Assembly: GCF_002778315.1 (NCBI RefSeq)
Contig: NZ_NESA01000011.1
Location: 58,539-122,538, forward strand
Length of the DNA stretch: 64,000 nt
Reading direction: 5' to 3'
Source: Limnohabitans sp. JirII-31
GTDB taxonomy: Bacteria > Pseudomonadota > Gammaproteobacteria > Burkholderiales > Burkholderiaceae_C
Positions 44,672 through 54,281 of this stretch are shown piece by piece. The notes under the pieces are model-generated. The model did not search any database. It was not told the origin of the DNA and saw only the letters and a list, made by a program, of their open reading frames with translations. The stretch's first letter is position 1. Each line of letters begins with the position of its first letter. Made by a program: the position numbers and the translations under genes.

Positions 44672-46636
44672 TCAGTGGTTGTCGGTCAACTGGTCAAGAA
44701 TCGCTGGGTTTTCCAAGGTCGAGGTGTCTTGGGTGATCGCCTCGTTCTTGGCCAAGCTGCGCAGCAGGCGGCGCATGATCTTGCCGGAGCGGGTCTTGGG
44801 CAGGTTGTCACCGAAGCGGATGTCTTTGGGCTTGGCGATGGGGCCAATTTCTTTGCCCACGTGGTCGCGCAAAATTTTGGCAATCGCTTTGGCTTCGTCG
44901 CCCACCGGACGGGGGCGCTTCAACACCACAAACGCGCAGATGGCTTCGCCGGTGGTGTCGTCAGGGCGGCCCACCACAGCGGCTTCGGCCACCAGCTCGG
45001 TGCAACTCACCAAGGCCGATTCAATTTCCATCGTGCCCATGCGGTGGCCCGACACGTTCAACACGTCGTCGATGCGTCCGGTGATGGTGAAGTAACCGGT
45101 CTTCTCGTCGCGGATGGCACCGTCGCCAGCCAGGTAGTACTTGCCCTTGAACTCTTCGGGGTAGTAGCTCTTCACAAAGCGGTCGGGGTCGCCCCAGATG
45201 GTGCGAATCATCGACGGCCAGGGGCGCTTGACCACCAAGATGCCGCCTTGCCCGTTGGGCATGTCGTGGCCCGCTTCGTCCACCACGGCTGCTTGAATGC
45301 CGGGGAAGGGCAGGGTGCACGAGCCGGGCACCATGGGCGTCACACCTGGCAGCGGCGTGATCATGTGGCCACCGGTTTCGGTTTGCCAGAAGGTGTCCAC
45401 GATCGGGCAGCGGCTGCCACCCACGTGCTTGTAGTACCACTCCCAGGCGGCGGGGTTGATGGGCTCGCCCACCGAACCCAGCAGGCGCAGGCTCGACAAG
45501 TCGTAGCTCTTGGGGTGCACGGCATCGTTGGCTTCAGCGGCTTTGATGAGCGAGCGAATGGCCGTGGGTGCGGTGTAGAAGATGGACACTTTGTGGTCTT
45601 GAATCATCTTCCAGAAGCGCCCGGCATCGGGGTAAGTAGGCACGCCCTCAAACACGATTTCTGTGCCGCCCAAAGCCAAGGGGCCGTAGGTGATGTAGGT
45701 GTGGCCCGTGACCCAGCCGATGTCGGCGGTACACCAGAACACGTCGTTGTCTTTCAAATCGAAGGTCCACTTGGTGGTCAATGCCGCATGCAGCAAATAA
45801 CCGCCCGTGCTGTGTTGCACGCCTTTGGGTTTGCCGGTGGAGCCCGAGGTATAGAGCAAGAACAGGGGGTGCTCAGCACCCACCCATTCGGGTTCGCAGG
45901 TGGTGGCTTGTTGGTCGGCCAACTCGGCCAACCATTGGTCGCGGCCAGCGGTCATGGCAATGTCGCCACCGGTGCGCTTGACCACCAGCACGTTTTTCAC
46001 CGAGTCGCAACCGCCCAAGGCGATGGCTTCGTCGACGATGGCTTTCAAAGGCAGGTGTTTGCCACCGCGCACTTGTTGGTCGGCGGTGATCACAGCCACG
46101 GCACCGGTGTCTTCGATGCGGTCACGCAGCGACTGGGCCGAGAAACCACCAAACACCACCGAGTGGGTGGCACCGATGCGGGCACAGGCCTGCATGGCTG
46201 CCACGCCTTCGATCGACATCGAGATGTAGATCATCACGCGGTCGCCTTTTTTGACGCTAATCGATTTCAAGGCGTTGGCATATTGGCAGGTCTTGGCCAG
46301 CAACTGGCTGTAGGTGATCTTGGTGACTTCACCACCATCGGCTTCAAAAATGATGGCGGTTTTATCGCCCAAACCTTTCTCGACGTTGCGGTCGAGGCAG
46401 TTGTACGAGGCATTCAGCGTGCCGTCTTCGAACCACTTGAAGAAGGGGGCGTTGCTCTCGTCGAGTGTTTTGGTGAAAGGGGTTTTCCAGCTCAACAAGT
46501 CGCGGGCTTGTTCGGCCCAGAAACCTTCGTAGTCGGTCTCTGCTTTTTTGCACAGCGCCTCGTAGGCTGGCATGCCCGAGATGGTGGCATTTTTGACAAA
46601 CTCAGCAGAGGGCTGGTGGATGGTGATGTCGCTCAT
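44672..46636 (-). CDS. acs: Acetyl-CoA synthetase
   Basis: 654 aa, usual length. ATP-binding motif [54 protein letters not shown], hinge region [25 protein letters not shown], and the C-terminal acetylation site [14 protein letters not shown]. Activates acetate to acetyl-CoA. Start chosen at [10 protein letters not shown], preceded by AGGAGACC. Transcribed in the same direction as the upstream DUF4337 gene but separated by 124 bp. Confidence 0.97.
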   Translation of the reverse strand: MSDITIHQPSAEFVKNATISGMPAYEALCKKAETDYEGFWAEQARDLLSWKTPFTKTLDESNAPFFKWFEDGTLNASYNCLDRNVEKGLGDKTAIIFEADGGEVTKITYSQLLAKTCQYANALKSISVKKGDRVMIYISMSIEGVAAMQACARIGATHSVVFGGFSAQSLRDRIEDTGAVAVITADQQVRGGKHLPLKAIVDEAIALGGCDSVKNVLVVKRTGGDIAMTAGRDQWLAELADQQATTCEPEWVGAEHPLFLLYTSGSTGKPKGVQHSTGGYLLHAALTTKWTFDLKDNDVFWCTADIGWVTGHTYITYGPLALGGTEIVFEGVPTYPDAGRFWKMIQDHKVSIFYTAPTAIRSLIKAAEANDAVHPKSYDLSSLRLLGSVGEPINPAAWEWYYKHVGGSRCPIVDTFWQTETGGHMITPLPGVTPMVPGSCTLPFPGIQAAVVDEAGHDMPNGQGGILVVKRPWPSMIRTIWGDPDRFVKSYYPEEFKGKYYLAGDGAIRDEKTGYFTITGRIDDVLNVSGHRMGTMEIESALVSCTELVAEAAVVGRPDDTTGEAICAFVVLKRPRPVGDEAKAIAKILRDHVGKEIGPIAKPKDIRFGDNLPKTRSGKIMRRLLRSLAKNEAITQDTSTLENPAILDQLTDNH

Positions 46637-46760
46637 GGAAACGGTCTCCTAATTTTTAGACGGCACTGGCGTGAAACCCCGCAACTGTGGCGGGGGGCTC
46701 TTACAAGGGTCTGACTGAGTGGAGTCTGACAAACACCCTCTGCGTGATGTTTGCGTTAAA

Positions 46761-47336
46761 TCAAATCCACAGCATGAAGCCGTTGAGGGTGGCGAAGATG
46801 CCCAGCAACCCCAAGCCACACGGCACCCAAAACAAGGTGCGCACGCCGGTCAAAATGGCCACCGAGGTCAACACAATGGCGATTTGCAGCAGCGCTTCGG
46901 CGTAGTCAAACCAGGGGTCCTGGGCCATGGCGTGGTCGCGTTCGTGCTCGTGTTCTTTGGCTTTGGCCATCAGTTCTTTTTTGCCGTCGCCGGTTTCAGG
47001 TTCAGACTCGTAGCGGGCGATGTTCTTTTGGTAATCGGCTAGTTTCTTCTCTAGCAATTCTTTGGCGGCGGGGCTGATCTTGTCTTGAGCCAGTTGCACC
47101 TGGATGTCATCGGCCGCAATTTTGTAATCGGTCTGGCGGATGTTCTTGGCTTGGTAGAACGCAAAAGCATTGGCCGCCAACACGTTGTGCACCATGGTTT
47201 CTTTGGCCGCGTTGTTGCCACCCAAGCTGGCAATGGCCAACACCATCGCCAAGGTGGACACCAGCATGGCGCAACGGGTGCGGAAGGGGTCGTTGTTGCC
47301 GTGCTCGGGCAGTTCTGTTTCTGGCATTTCGCTCAT
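46761..47336 (-). CDS. DUF4337 membrane protein downstream of the Zor-like genes
   Basis: 191 aa. One membrane helix (about 22-40), a charged helical region likely to form a coiled coil (about 60-130: DYKIAADDIQVQLAQDKISPAAKELLEKKLADYQKN), and two C-terminal helices (about 145-190). Family DUF4337, function unknown. Strong ribosome site AGGAGAG. It lies 25 bp after the EH-signature gene and may be the fourth component of that cassette. Confidence 0.8.
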   Translation of the reverse strand: MSEMPETELPEHGNNDPFRTRCAMLVSTLAMVLAIASLGGNNAAKETMVHNVLAANAFAFYQAKNIRQTDYKIAADDIQVQLAQDKISPAAKELLEKKLADYQKNIARYESEPETGDGKKELMAKAKEHEHERDHAMAQDPWFDYAEALLQIAIVLTSVAILTGVRTLFWVPCGLGLLGIFATLNGFMLWI

Positions 47337-47361
47337 GTTTCTCTCCTGAAGGTTCGTTGTT

Positions 47362-48813
47362 TTAAATGGAAGTGCTGGGCATCAAATCGTCGATCGAGAG
47401 TGTGATGCCCAAATGTTGCGCCAAAAAGTCACGGGCGAGAGTTTGCCAGCCTCCAAGGTGGGACTGCAGGTGGCGTAAACCCGGATCGTCTGACAAGCCC
47501 TGGTTGAAGTTCAAGGGCGTGGCAAAGCGCAGTTCGTGCAGTTCGTACTGTGCTTGGTAGAGCTTGGGCGCTTGTCGGCTGTGCACATCAATCGCACGCA
47601 AGCGACCGTCATGGCTCCAGTCACAAAACAGCAGATGGCCCATGCGCACCATCAGCACACACTGCTTGGGCGCGATCTTTCCCAAAATTTTGCCGTGGGC
47701 CAGCTCGCCCGTGGGGTCGATGGTGCGCAAGGCGGCTGAGGCTTCTTCTCCCAACGCCACCCAAGCTTCCAAGATGTGACCGGCATGGAAATAGGCCTCC
47801 CAAAACCGACGCCGGTAGGGACCAATGTCGTCTTCGGTGTGTTGCAGGATTTCAAAAAATGCATCCAACGTTCGGGCGGTGAGCCAGCGGCTCACTGTGG
47901 CCATGGCCTCTTGGCGCACACCCAGCCAACCGGCATGGTCATGGCGCGGGTCGCCCAAGGTGCGCAGCAGCTCAGACATCAACGCGTGCTGCACCTCGGC
48001 GGGCGGTGTACGCTGGAACCAGGGTGAGAGCAAGCTGTAGGCAAACTCGTCACGGCAAATCGGGTAACGAAAGCGCTGCTGCGGCGTGCCCGGTGCGTGC
48101 AGCGCCCACTCGCACATGCGTTGGATGTAGGGCAAGGTGCTGCGCACTTCCTCGGGTGCTTTCAAGGCTTCTAAAAACGCCTGCCGTGCAAACGGGTTGA
48201 GCCAAAAACCATCGGTCAGCGCGTGTTGCGCTTGCCACTGTGTCAGCCGCGTCTCCGGGGGCAATGCCAAGATGTCGTGTGCCACCTGGGCGGGGCCCTG
48301 CTGGGGGTCCAGCAAGCCCAGGTGTTCGATCAAGCGTTGCAGACCGAACGCCTCGGTCTCGCTGAGCGACTGCATCACCCGCGCATCGGCAAAGAACAGC
48401 TGTGCGCTCTCGGCCAGTTGCACAAACACCGCGTCGTCAGGGGCGAAATGCTGCAAATAGGTGTGCAGCAAAGCGCGCGCCCACTTGAGGGGGCGGCGTG
48501 TGGTCAACGCGTGCGGCAATGCCGTGTGCCAATAGTGCTGGGTCAACTCTAGGTGCAGGTGCAAGCCGCGATCGGCCTGCAGCCACAAGGCGTAGGGCAA
48601 ATGGCGCCAGTCGCGTGGGCGCGGTGCATAGGCCGCATTCGCAGGCGGCAGCGGCGAGAAAGACACTGCCTCAAACGCGCTGTAGGTGCGTTCGCCCACG
48701 CTGCGCAGATCCAGTTCGGGCCCGAGTCCCGTGCCGCGTCGCTGGCGCACCGCGTGGGCCAGTTGGTCAAAGTCCTGTGGCAGCGGCTTGAAAAAATCAG
48801 AACGGGCGTTCAT
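47362..48813 (-). CDS. EH-signature domain protein, ZorC-like
   Basis: 483 aa, no signal or membrane helix. The C-terminal half fits the EH_Signature family of Zorya ZorC: WLTARTLDAFFEILQ (about 310-324), YRRRFWEAYFHAG (333-345), MGHLLFCDWSHDG (391-403) and WQTLARDFLAQHLGI near the end. The Glu that names the family appears as Asp398 in my reading. Assignment rests on pattern memory plus adjacency to ZorA/ZorB-like genes. The start lies 4 bp after the ZorB-like stop. Confidence 0.6.
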   Translation of the reverse strand: MNARSDFFKPLPQDFDQLAHAVRQRRGTGLGPELDLRSVGERTYSAFEAVSFSPLPPANAAYAPRPRDWRHLPYALWLQADRGLHLHLELTQHYWHTALPHALTTRRPLKWARALLHTYLQHFAPDDAVFVQLAESAQLFFADARVMQSLSETEAFGLQRLIEHLGLLDPQQGPAQVAHDILALPPETRLTQWQAQHALTDGFWLNPFARQAFLEALKAPEEVRSTLPYIQRMCEWALHAPGTPQQRFRYPICRDEFAYSLLSPWFQRTPPAEVQHALMSELLRTLGDPRHDHAGWLGVRQEAMATVSRWLTARTLDAFFEILQHTEDDIGPYRRRFWEAYFHAGHILEAWVALGEEASAALRTIDPTGELAHGKILGKIAPKQCVLMVRMGHLLFCDWSHDGRLRAIDVHSRQAPKLYQAQYELHELRFATPLNFNQGLSDDPGLRHLQSHLGGWQTLARDFLAQHLGITLSIDDLMPSTSI

Positions 48814-48817
48814 GGCT

Positions 48818-49567
48818 TCAGCGTACCGTCTCTTGCATGCGCTTCAAGGTGCTGCTGGGGCCTTGGGTGGCGGCGTTGTCGCTGGGCTGAAACGCCAGCA
48901 CAAAGCGCAGTTCCACGCGTCGGTTTTTGGCGGCATCGTCTTTGTCGCTGGGGCGCTCATCGGCATACGAGCTGATGCCAAACACCGGCTGCTCACGCTC
49001 GTTACGAAGGTCTTGCAGCCCGCCTGCGCTGAGCACTTTGTAGACGGCGCGCGCACGGTCTAGTCCCAAATGCCAGTTGCTGTAATCGCCGCGCTTGAGG
49101 GGGGCCGAGTCGGTGTGGCCCTCAATCAGAATGGTTTCAATCTCCACCTGTTGCGGGTTGGGCGGGCAGTCAGCGGGCAACTGGCGGCGTTGCGAATAGA
49201 TGTAGCACGGCAACACCTGTTGCAGCTGCTGGGCCGACTGGCGCAAGGTCTGCACGCCCTCGGCTTGCAACTCGGGCTGGCCCAGGGCAAACAAGGTGTC
49301 TGCGGGCAGCGTGATCACCCCTGACGCCTGGTTGATCGTCACTGGCACGCCTGCGTTTTGCAAACGGCTGCCAATGGCCTGCACCACCACCGCCAAGGGG
49401 TCGGGTGGCGCTGCGCTGGGTGGCTCGGGTTTGCGGGCCAACAGCACCATCACCATCACGATGAAGATGAACAGCAGGCCAATCATCAGGTCACTGGCCG
49501 AGGCCATGTAACCTGACTCTTCCACTTGTTCGTTGGCAGCAGGGGTGCGGCGGCGTTGAATCAGCAT
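48818..49567 (-). CDS. OmpA/MotB family protein, ZorB-like
   Basis: 249 aa. Short cytoplasmic N-terminus, a single helix with a membrane Asp at residue 26 (ASASDLMIGLLFIFIVMVMV), and a C-terminal OmpA peptidoglycan-binding domain (ILIEGHTDSAPLKRGDYSNWHLGLDRARAV to KNRRVELRF). Asp26 corresponds to the proton-carrying Asp of MotB-type stators. Lies 6 bp after the MotA-like gene and 4 bp before the EH-signature gene. Confidence 0.82.
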   Translation of the reverse strand: MLIQRRRTPAANEQVEESGYMASASDLMIGLLFIFIVMVMVLLARKPEPPSAAPPDPLAVVVQAIGSRLQNAGVPVTINQASGVITLPADTLFALGQPELQAEGVQTLRQSAQQLQQVLPCYIYSQRRQLPADCPPNPQQVEIETILIEGHTDSAPLKRGDYSNWHLGLDRARAVYKVLSAGGLQDLRNEREQPVFGISSYADERPSDKDDAAKNRRVELRFVLAFQPSDNAATQGPSSTLKRMQETVR

Positions 49568-49573
49568 GGCGAT

Positions 49574-51115
49574 TTAGCGCTTGGCAGGCAGGGACTCGAT
49601 GAACTCGTCCAACACCTCTTCCAAGTTGGTGATGCTGCCACTGAGTTGGTTCACCGCACTGGCCAAGTGCTGGTCCATCTTGGTGTGCAGTTCGGCAATT
49701 TGGCTGCTGTAGCCCGACACGCCTTGGGTGAGCGCATCCACCGTGCCGCTGAGTGCCTGTTGGGCTTCTTGCAAATGGGTGCGCACATGGCCCAGTGCGG
49801 TCTCTGCTGTTTGCGCGCTTTCTTTGAGCGTGGTCACAGTCTGGCCCAAGGCCTGGTTCATGGGCAGCAAGGTGTCTTTGAAATCGTTGGCAGCCGCGCG
49901 TTGCAGCGTGACCGAACTCTCCATCGCGCTGGCGCTGTCTTTGAAACTCTCTGCGGTGCGCCGAATCAGGCCCACGGTGGTGTGCAACTCGCCGGTGGCA
50001 CTTTGCACCTGTGTGAGCGTGTCGCCAAAGCTGCCCAGCAAGGTGGTGAGTTGCGCGCTGCCTTGCGTGCCTGCGGCACTGGCACGGGCCAGTGCGCCAT
50101 CCAACTCTGCCACTGTGCTGCGCGTGGTGCCAATGGTCTGGCTCAGCGCTGCCACAGCCTCGTGGAAGGTGTTCAGGCCGCTTTCAATGCCTTGCGTCAA
50201 CACCGCACCGGCTTTGCCCAATTCGTCGGCGGCCTGACTGCCCGCATGGCCAAAGCTTTGGCTCGAGACCTGGATGCTGTCGGCCAAGCCACTGAGCTTG
50301 TCAAAGGTGGGCTGCATGTGGCGCGACATGGCTTCGCCAATCGCATTGGCAAAGTCGCCCTCAAAGCGTCCCAGCTGGCGCACCTGGGCCCGGTTTTGTT
50401 CCAAGATGTCTTGAAACAAAACCAGTTGCAGCCGCACGCTGGCTTCGGCCGCGTTGTCGGGGACTTGGCTGCGCAAGATGTGGCACAACACATCCACCTC
50501 CGCTTGCAAGTTCTCCAACGCCACCTTAGCACGCCAGTTCCACAGCAGCGAACACAACAAGCCTGCGATGGAGGTGATGAACTTGCCGCCTGCTGTGGCA
50601 ATCAGTGACTGCAAGGCCTGGTCTTGTTGGCGTGCCGACACATCGAGTGCGTTCAAGGCCAGGCCCGCTTGCTGCAAGGCCACCGCCAAAAAGATGAAGG
50701 TGCACATCAGCCCAAAGCCAATCAGCAAATTGGGCATGGTCTCAAACAAGGCCAAGTTCAAGCGTCCGCCCAACACGCTGCGCACATTCCAGGTGTCGGC
50801 ATGGCTGCGAAAGCTGTAGCTTTGCAAACCACTGCCTTGCGCGGCGGGCAGGTCGATCAAACCGGCTTCGGTTTCGCGCAACAAAAATTTCAGCTCCGGG
50901 TCTGGCGTTGTGTCTTGGGCTTGGTGCAGCGCCACGCGGCTGCTGTCTGTGCTGCGCGAGAGGGTGTGGTGAAGTTGTCGCACGGCTTTGCGCACACCGC
51001 GTATGCGCAAAGCCCAGATGCCAAAGCTCAGCAGTGAGAAAACAACAATGACGGCGGCAATCGCCAGAGGGATGGCCAGCTGTTGCAGCTGGGCCAGGTA
51101 GGGGTTCAGGGGCAT
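49574..51115 (-). CDS. MotA/TolQ/ExbB-type proton channel with long cytoplasmic tail, ZorA-like
   Basis: 513 aa. Membrane helices about 14-36, 126-148 (ETMPNLLIGFGLMCTFIFLAVAL) and 175-195 (GGKFITSIAGLLCSLLW), the last two forming the MotA/TolQ core. A tail of about 310 residues (200-513) is Ala/Gln/Ser-rich and helical, a predicted coiled coil like the intracellular tail of ZorA. The following ZorB-like gene makes a stator-type pair. Shorter than E. coli ZorA. Confidence 0.8.
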   Translation of the reverse strand: MPLNPYLAQLQQLAIPLAIAAVIVVFSLLSFGIWALRIRGVRKAVRQLHHTLSRSTDSSRVALHQAQDTTPDPELKFLLRETEAGLIDLPAAQGSGLQSYSFRSHADTWNVRSVLGGRLNLALFETMPNLLIGFGLMCTFIFLAVALQQAGLALNALDVSARQQDQALQSLIATAGGKFITSIAGLLCSLLWNWRAKVALENLQAEVDVLCHILRSQVPDNAAEASVRLQLVLFQDILEQNRAQVRQLGRFEGDFANAIGEAMSRHMQPTFDKLSGLADSIQVSSQSFGHAGSQAADELGKAGAVLTQGIESGLNTFHEAVAALSQTIGTTRSTVAELDGALARASAAGTQGSAQLTTLLGSFGDTLTQVQSATGELHTTVGLIRRTAESFKDSASAMESSVTLQRAAANDFKDTLLPMNQALGQTVTTLKESAQTAETALGHVRTHLQEAQQALSGTVDALTQGVSGYSSQIAELHTKMDQHLASAVNQLSGSITNLEEVLDEFIESLPAKR

Positions 51116-51157
51116 GCGGCTATTGTCCGCAATTCCGCTTGATGCTCAGGCGATGTG

Positions 51158-52327
51158 TCAGAAGTTGGGAATGTTCAACACCTGCGCGGCGGTGCGGCCC
51201 AAGATGGCCACCTTGTCTTGGTTCGACAAAGGCGTGGCCAGCACGTGTTCGACCGGGGCTTCGTTCCAGGGAATGGGCTGGTCGGTGCCCACCATCACTT
51301 GGCTGGCCCCCACTTGGGCCACCAAGTGGCGCAAGGCCTCGGGGGTGAACACCAGCGAGTCGAAGTACATCTGGTTGAGGTACTCGGTGGGTTTTTTCTT
51401 CAGCGCCACGCTGGGGTCGCAGTTGCTGGGCGACACAAAGCAGCTGTGGTCCATGCGCGGTGCGTACGAACCCAAGAAGCCGCCGCCATGGGCCGACAGA
51501 ATTTTGAGCTTGGGAAATTTGTCCAAAGTGCCATCAAAAATCAAATGCTGCAAGGCGATGGTGGTGTCCAGCGGGTTGCCAATGGTGTTGCCCAACCAGC
51601 CGTTGCCTTTGAAGCGCTTGGCCAATTCAGGCGTGCTTTGCGGGTGGATGAACAGCACCGCACCCAGCGCTTCGGCCTTGGCCCACACCGGGTCGAACTT
51701 GGGGTTGGAAAACTCCATGCCTTGCACATTGGCCTGAATGGCGGCACCTCGAAACCCTGGTATTTTCATGACCGCTTCCAGCTGCTGCACTGCCAACTCG
51801 GGGTGTTGCAGCGCAATCGACGCAAAGGCCGAAAAGCGCGTGGGGTGTGCCGCGCACAGCTTGGCCAAGTTGTCGTTGTTGATGCGGCAAATCTCTTGGG
51901 CCAGGGCTGCGTCTTTGCCGTACCAAAACACATTGCTCGAGAGCACCTGCATGTCCACCCCCATGGCGTCCATGCTGTCGAGGCGTACTTGCACCGCCTC
52001 TTTGTCGGTCACCGGGATGTAGTGCTGTGGCCCGCCCTTGACGGCACCGTTCACACTCACGCCCTTGCCAGCCAGCGCCACGGCTTCGGGGAAGAAGCAA
52101 TGGGCATGCACGTCGATCACGCGCACACGTTGGCCGTCGATCACCACGGGCGCATGCTTGCTGCCCATCTTGGGGTGGCGGTAGTTCAAGGCGGGCTGGT
52201 TGCCCCAGTCGTTGTTGTCGGGGCCTGCGGGCGCACCTTGGGCCAAGGCGTTGTCGAGCAGGCTGCACGAGCAAAACGTGATGCCCGAAAAGACGGTGTT
52301 TTTGAGGAAGTTGCGGCGTGTGTTCAT
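51158..52327 (-). CDS. Tat-exported amidohydrolase family protein (ACMSD-like)
   Basis: 389 aa. Tat signal RRNFLKNTVFSGITFCSCSLLDNALA, then the metal site VIDVHAHCFFP, FIHPQS, LSAHGGGFLGSYAPRMD and GTDQPI of the aminocarboxymuconate-semialdehyde-decarboxylase branch of amidohydrolases. Reaction unknown; periplasmic location is inferred from the signal. It lies between recD and the ZorA-like gene in the same direction, with 64-bp and 42-bp gaps. Confidence 0.88.
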   Translation of the reverse strand: MNTRRNFLKNTVFSGITFCSCSLLDNALAQGAPAGPDNNDWGNQPALNYRHPKMGSKHAPVVIDGQRVRVIDVHAHCFFPEAVALAGKGVSVNGAVKGGPQHYIPVTDKEAVQVRLDSMDAMGVDMQVLSSNVFWYGKDAALAQEICRINNDNLAKLCAAHPTRFSAFASIALQHPELAVQQLEAVMKIPGFRGAAIQANVQGMEFSNPKFDPVWAKAEALGAVLFIHPQSTPELAKRFKGNGWLGNTIGNPLDTTIALQHLIFDGTLDKFPKLKILSAHGGGFLGSYAPRMDHSCFVSPSNCDPSVALKKKPTEYLNQMYFDSLVFTPEALRHLVAQVGASQVMVGTDQPIPWNEAPVEHVLATPLSNQDKVAILGRTAAQVLNIPNF

Positions 52328-52391
52328 GGGCTGGATCTGACCATGCGCCCACGCTTGAATTTGGGGGTATTTTCCCTAGCGCTGTGTGGCC

Positions 52392-54281
52392 CTAGTCGGC
52401 CAAGCCCCCGCTGCGCAACACGCGCCGTGCGCACGCGTCCCACAGCACTTGGGTGTTGGGTGCCCAGAGGGTGAGCCTGGTGCGTGCGCGGGTGAGGCCG
52501 GTGTAGACCAACTCGCGCGAGAGCACCGGCACGTCTTGCGCTGGCAGCACCAACAACACGTGCTCAAACTCCGAGCCTTGCGATTTGTGCACGGTCATGG
52601 CAAACACGGTGTCCACGGCGTCCAGCCGCGATGGGGCTACCCAGCGCACCGCGCCTGTGGGGTGCGCGCTTAGAGGCGTAGCCTGGCTGCCATCACGGGC
52701 TGTGCCCACAAACGCCACCCGCAACACCCCGTCAGGCCCGGGCAGGCACAGGCCCACGTCGCCGTTCATCAGGCCCAGCGCATAGTCGTTGCGCGTCACC
52801 ATCACCGGGCGACCGGCGTACCAGGGTTGTGTACCTTGGCCCAGACCCAGCGCACGCTCAATCTGGGCATTGAGTTGCGTCACACCCAAGGGGCCGTCGC
52901 GCACCGCGCACAGCACGCAAAACTTCGCCAGTTGGTGCAACAGCGCCAAAGCTTGTGCGTCGCTGCACGCATGGCCGTCACGGTGCGGAGCCAACAAGGC
53001 CAGCCATTCACGCCAGCCGTGGCGCAGTGCGCCGCCCAGTCGCGGGTCTGCGGCGTGGGGCAGTTGCAAGCGGGTCACGTCGTGTGTGCTGTCTGCTGCC
53101 TCCACCCAGTCGGGTGCGGCGTGCCACAGGGCTTGCAGCTGGGTGCGGTTGTGGGTGTCGTCGCTGTTGACGGCACGTGCCCACTGGCCAATGCCGCTGT
53201 GGGCGTCAAAGCGGTGGCTGTGGGTGAGCGTGACCGTGAGGTCGCGCAACAGGGGGCCGGTGCACAGCTGCGACATCACCGCACCGGCTTCCACCGAGGC
53301 CAATTGGTCTTTGTCACCCAGCAAGATCAAGCGCGCATGCAGCGGCACGGCCTTGAGCAAGCGCGCCATCATTTCCAAATCGACCATCGACGCTTCGTCC
53401 ACCACCACCACATCGGTGGCCAGTTGGTGTTCGCGGGTGTCGTTGCTGGGTGTGCCGTGCAGTTGCAGCAAGCGGTGCAAGGTGTACGCCTGGGGCGAGA
53501 TCAGGTCACGTACCGCCTCAGGCATCTTGCCCAAGGCTTGGGTGATCGACTCGGTCAAACGCGCCGCTGCTTTGCCGGTGGGTGCTGCCAGGTGAATGCG
53601 CAGCGGCTGCCCAGGCGCGGCCGCGCCCACCAAGGTGCTGAGCAAGCGCACCACGGTGGTGGTTTTGCCCGTGCCCGGGCCGCCGGTGATGAGGGTGATG
53701 CGGTGGGTGGCTGCTACCTCGCAGGCACGCCGTTGCATGTCGGCGTGTGTCGGGTCCGCTGGCGCCGGGAACAAGGCATCCAGGCGTTGTGGCAAATCGG
53801 CGGGCGCGGCGGTGGGCGTCAAGCGTGCGCTGAGTTGCTGGCGAATGGTTTGTTCGGCTGCCCAGGCGCGGCGCAGGTAGAGCTTGCCTTGCGGGTGCGC
53901 GGGCGTGCAGTGCAGCACCAAAGGCTGGCTGCCGCTGGGGGCGTCAAACAAGTCCGGGGTGTGGGCGTTGGCGCTGGGCTGGATCACTTCAGCCCAGGGC
54001 AGCGAGGCAGCGGCGGCGTGCAGCGTGTCGGGCAGTGCGGCAGCTTGCTCGTTGGACCAGCCCAGCAACTGCGCGGCTTGGCTGCGCAAGAGCCCCAAGT
54101 CCAGGCACGCATGGCCTCGGCTCCATTGGTGGCTGGTGAGTGCCGCCAGCCACAGATGGCGTGGGTCGTCGCTGGCTTGCTTGCTTTGCAGCAAGTTGGC
54201 AAGTGCCAAGTCCAGCCCACTCAAGGGCGTGCGTGCGGCATGGGGCCAGGGCGGCTGCAACAGATCATGCAAGCGCTTCAT
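52392..54281 (-). CDS. recD: Exodeoxyribonuclease V subunit alpha (RecD)
   Basis: 629 aa. Walker A ITLITGGPGTGKTTTVVRLL, Walker B VVVVDEASMVDLEMM, and the C-terminal helicase motif VFAMTVHKSQGSEFEHVLLVLP then ELVYTGLTRARTRLTLW. 5'-3' helicase of RecBCD. The ATG at 54281 overlaps the recB stop (ATGA). The frame is open farther upstream, but that part is a shadow of recB. Confidence 0.94.
   Translation of the reverse strand: MKRLHDLLQPPWPHAARTPLSGLDLALANLLQSKQASDDPRHLWLAALTSHQWSRGHACLDLGLLRSQAAQLLGWSNEQAAALPDTLHAAAASLPWAEVIQPSANAHTPDLFDAPSGSQPLVLHCTPAHPQGKLYLRRAWAAEQTIRQQLSARLTPTAAPADLPQRLDALFPAPADPTHADMQRRACEVAATHRITLITGGPGTGKTTTVVRLLSTLVGAAAPGQPLRIHLAAPTGKAAARLTESITQALGKMPEAVRDLISPQAYTLHRLLQLHGTPSNDTREHQLATDVVVVDEASMVDLEMMARLLKAVPLHARLILLGDKDQLASVEAGAVMSQLCTGPLLRDLTVTLTHSHRFDAHSGIGQWARAVNSDDTHNRTQLQALWHAAPDWVEAADSTHDVTRLQLPHAADPRLGGALRHGWREWLALLAPHRDGHACSDAQALALLHQLAKFCVLCAVRDGPLGVTQLNAQIERALGLGQGTQPWYAGRPVMVTRNDYALGLMNGDVGLCLPGPDGVLRVAFVGTARDGSQATPLSAHPTGAVRWVAPSRLDAVDTVFAMTVHKSQGSEFEHVLLVLPAQDVPVLSRELVYTGLTRARTRLTLWAPNTQVLWDACARRVLRSGGLAD

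Noticed and set aside
44633..46714. 693-codon open frame on the plus strand
   Set aside because: It lies wholly antisense to acs, whose protein matches its family end to end; high G/C third positions leave the opposite strand free of stops. The translation is His/Gly/Val-rich without any motif.
46761..51115. Calling a complete type I or type II Zorya system
   Set aside because: No SNF2-type helicase (ZorD) or HNH nuclease (ZorE) gene is present on either side; the ZorC-like assignment itself rests on motif memory.
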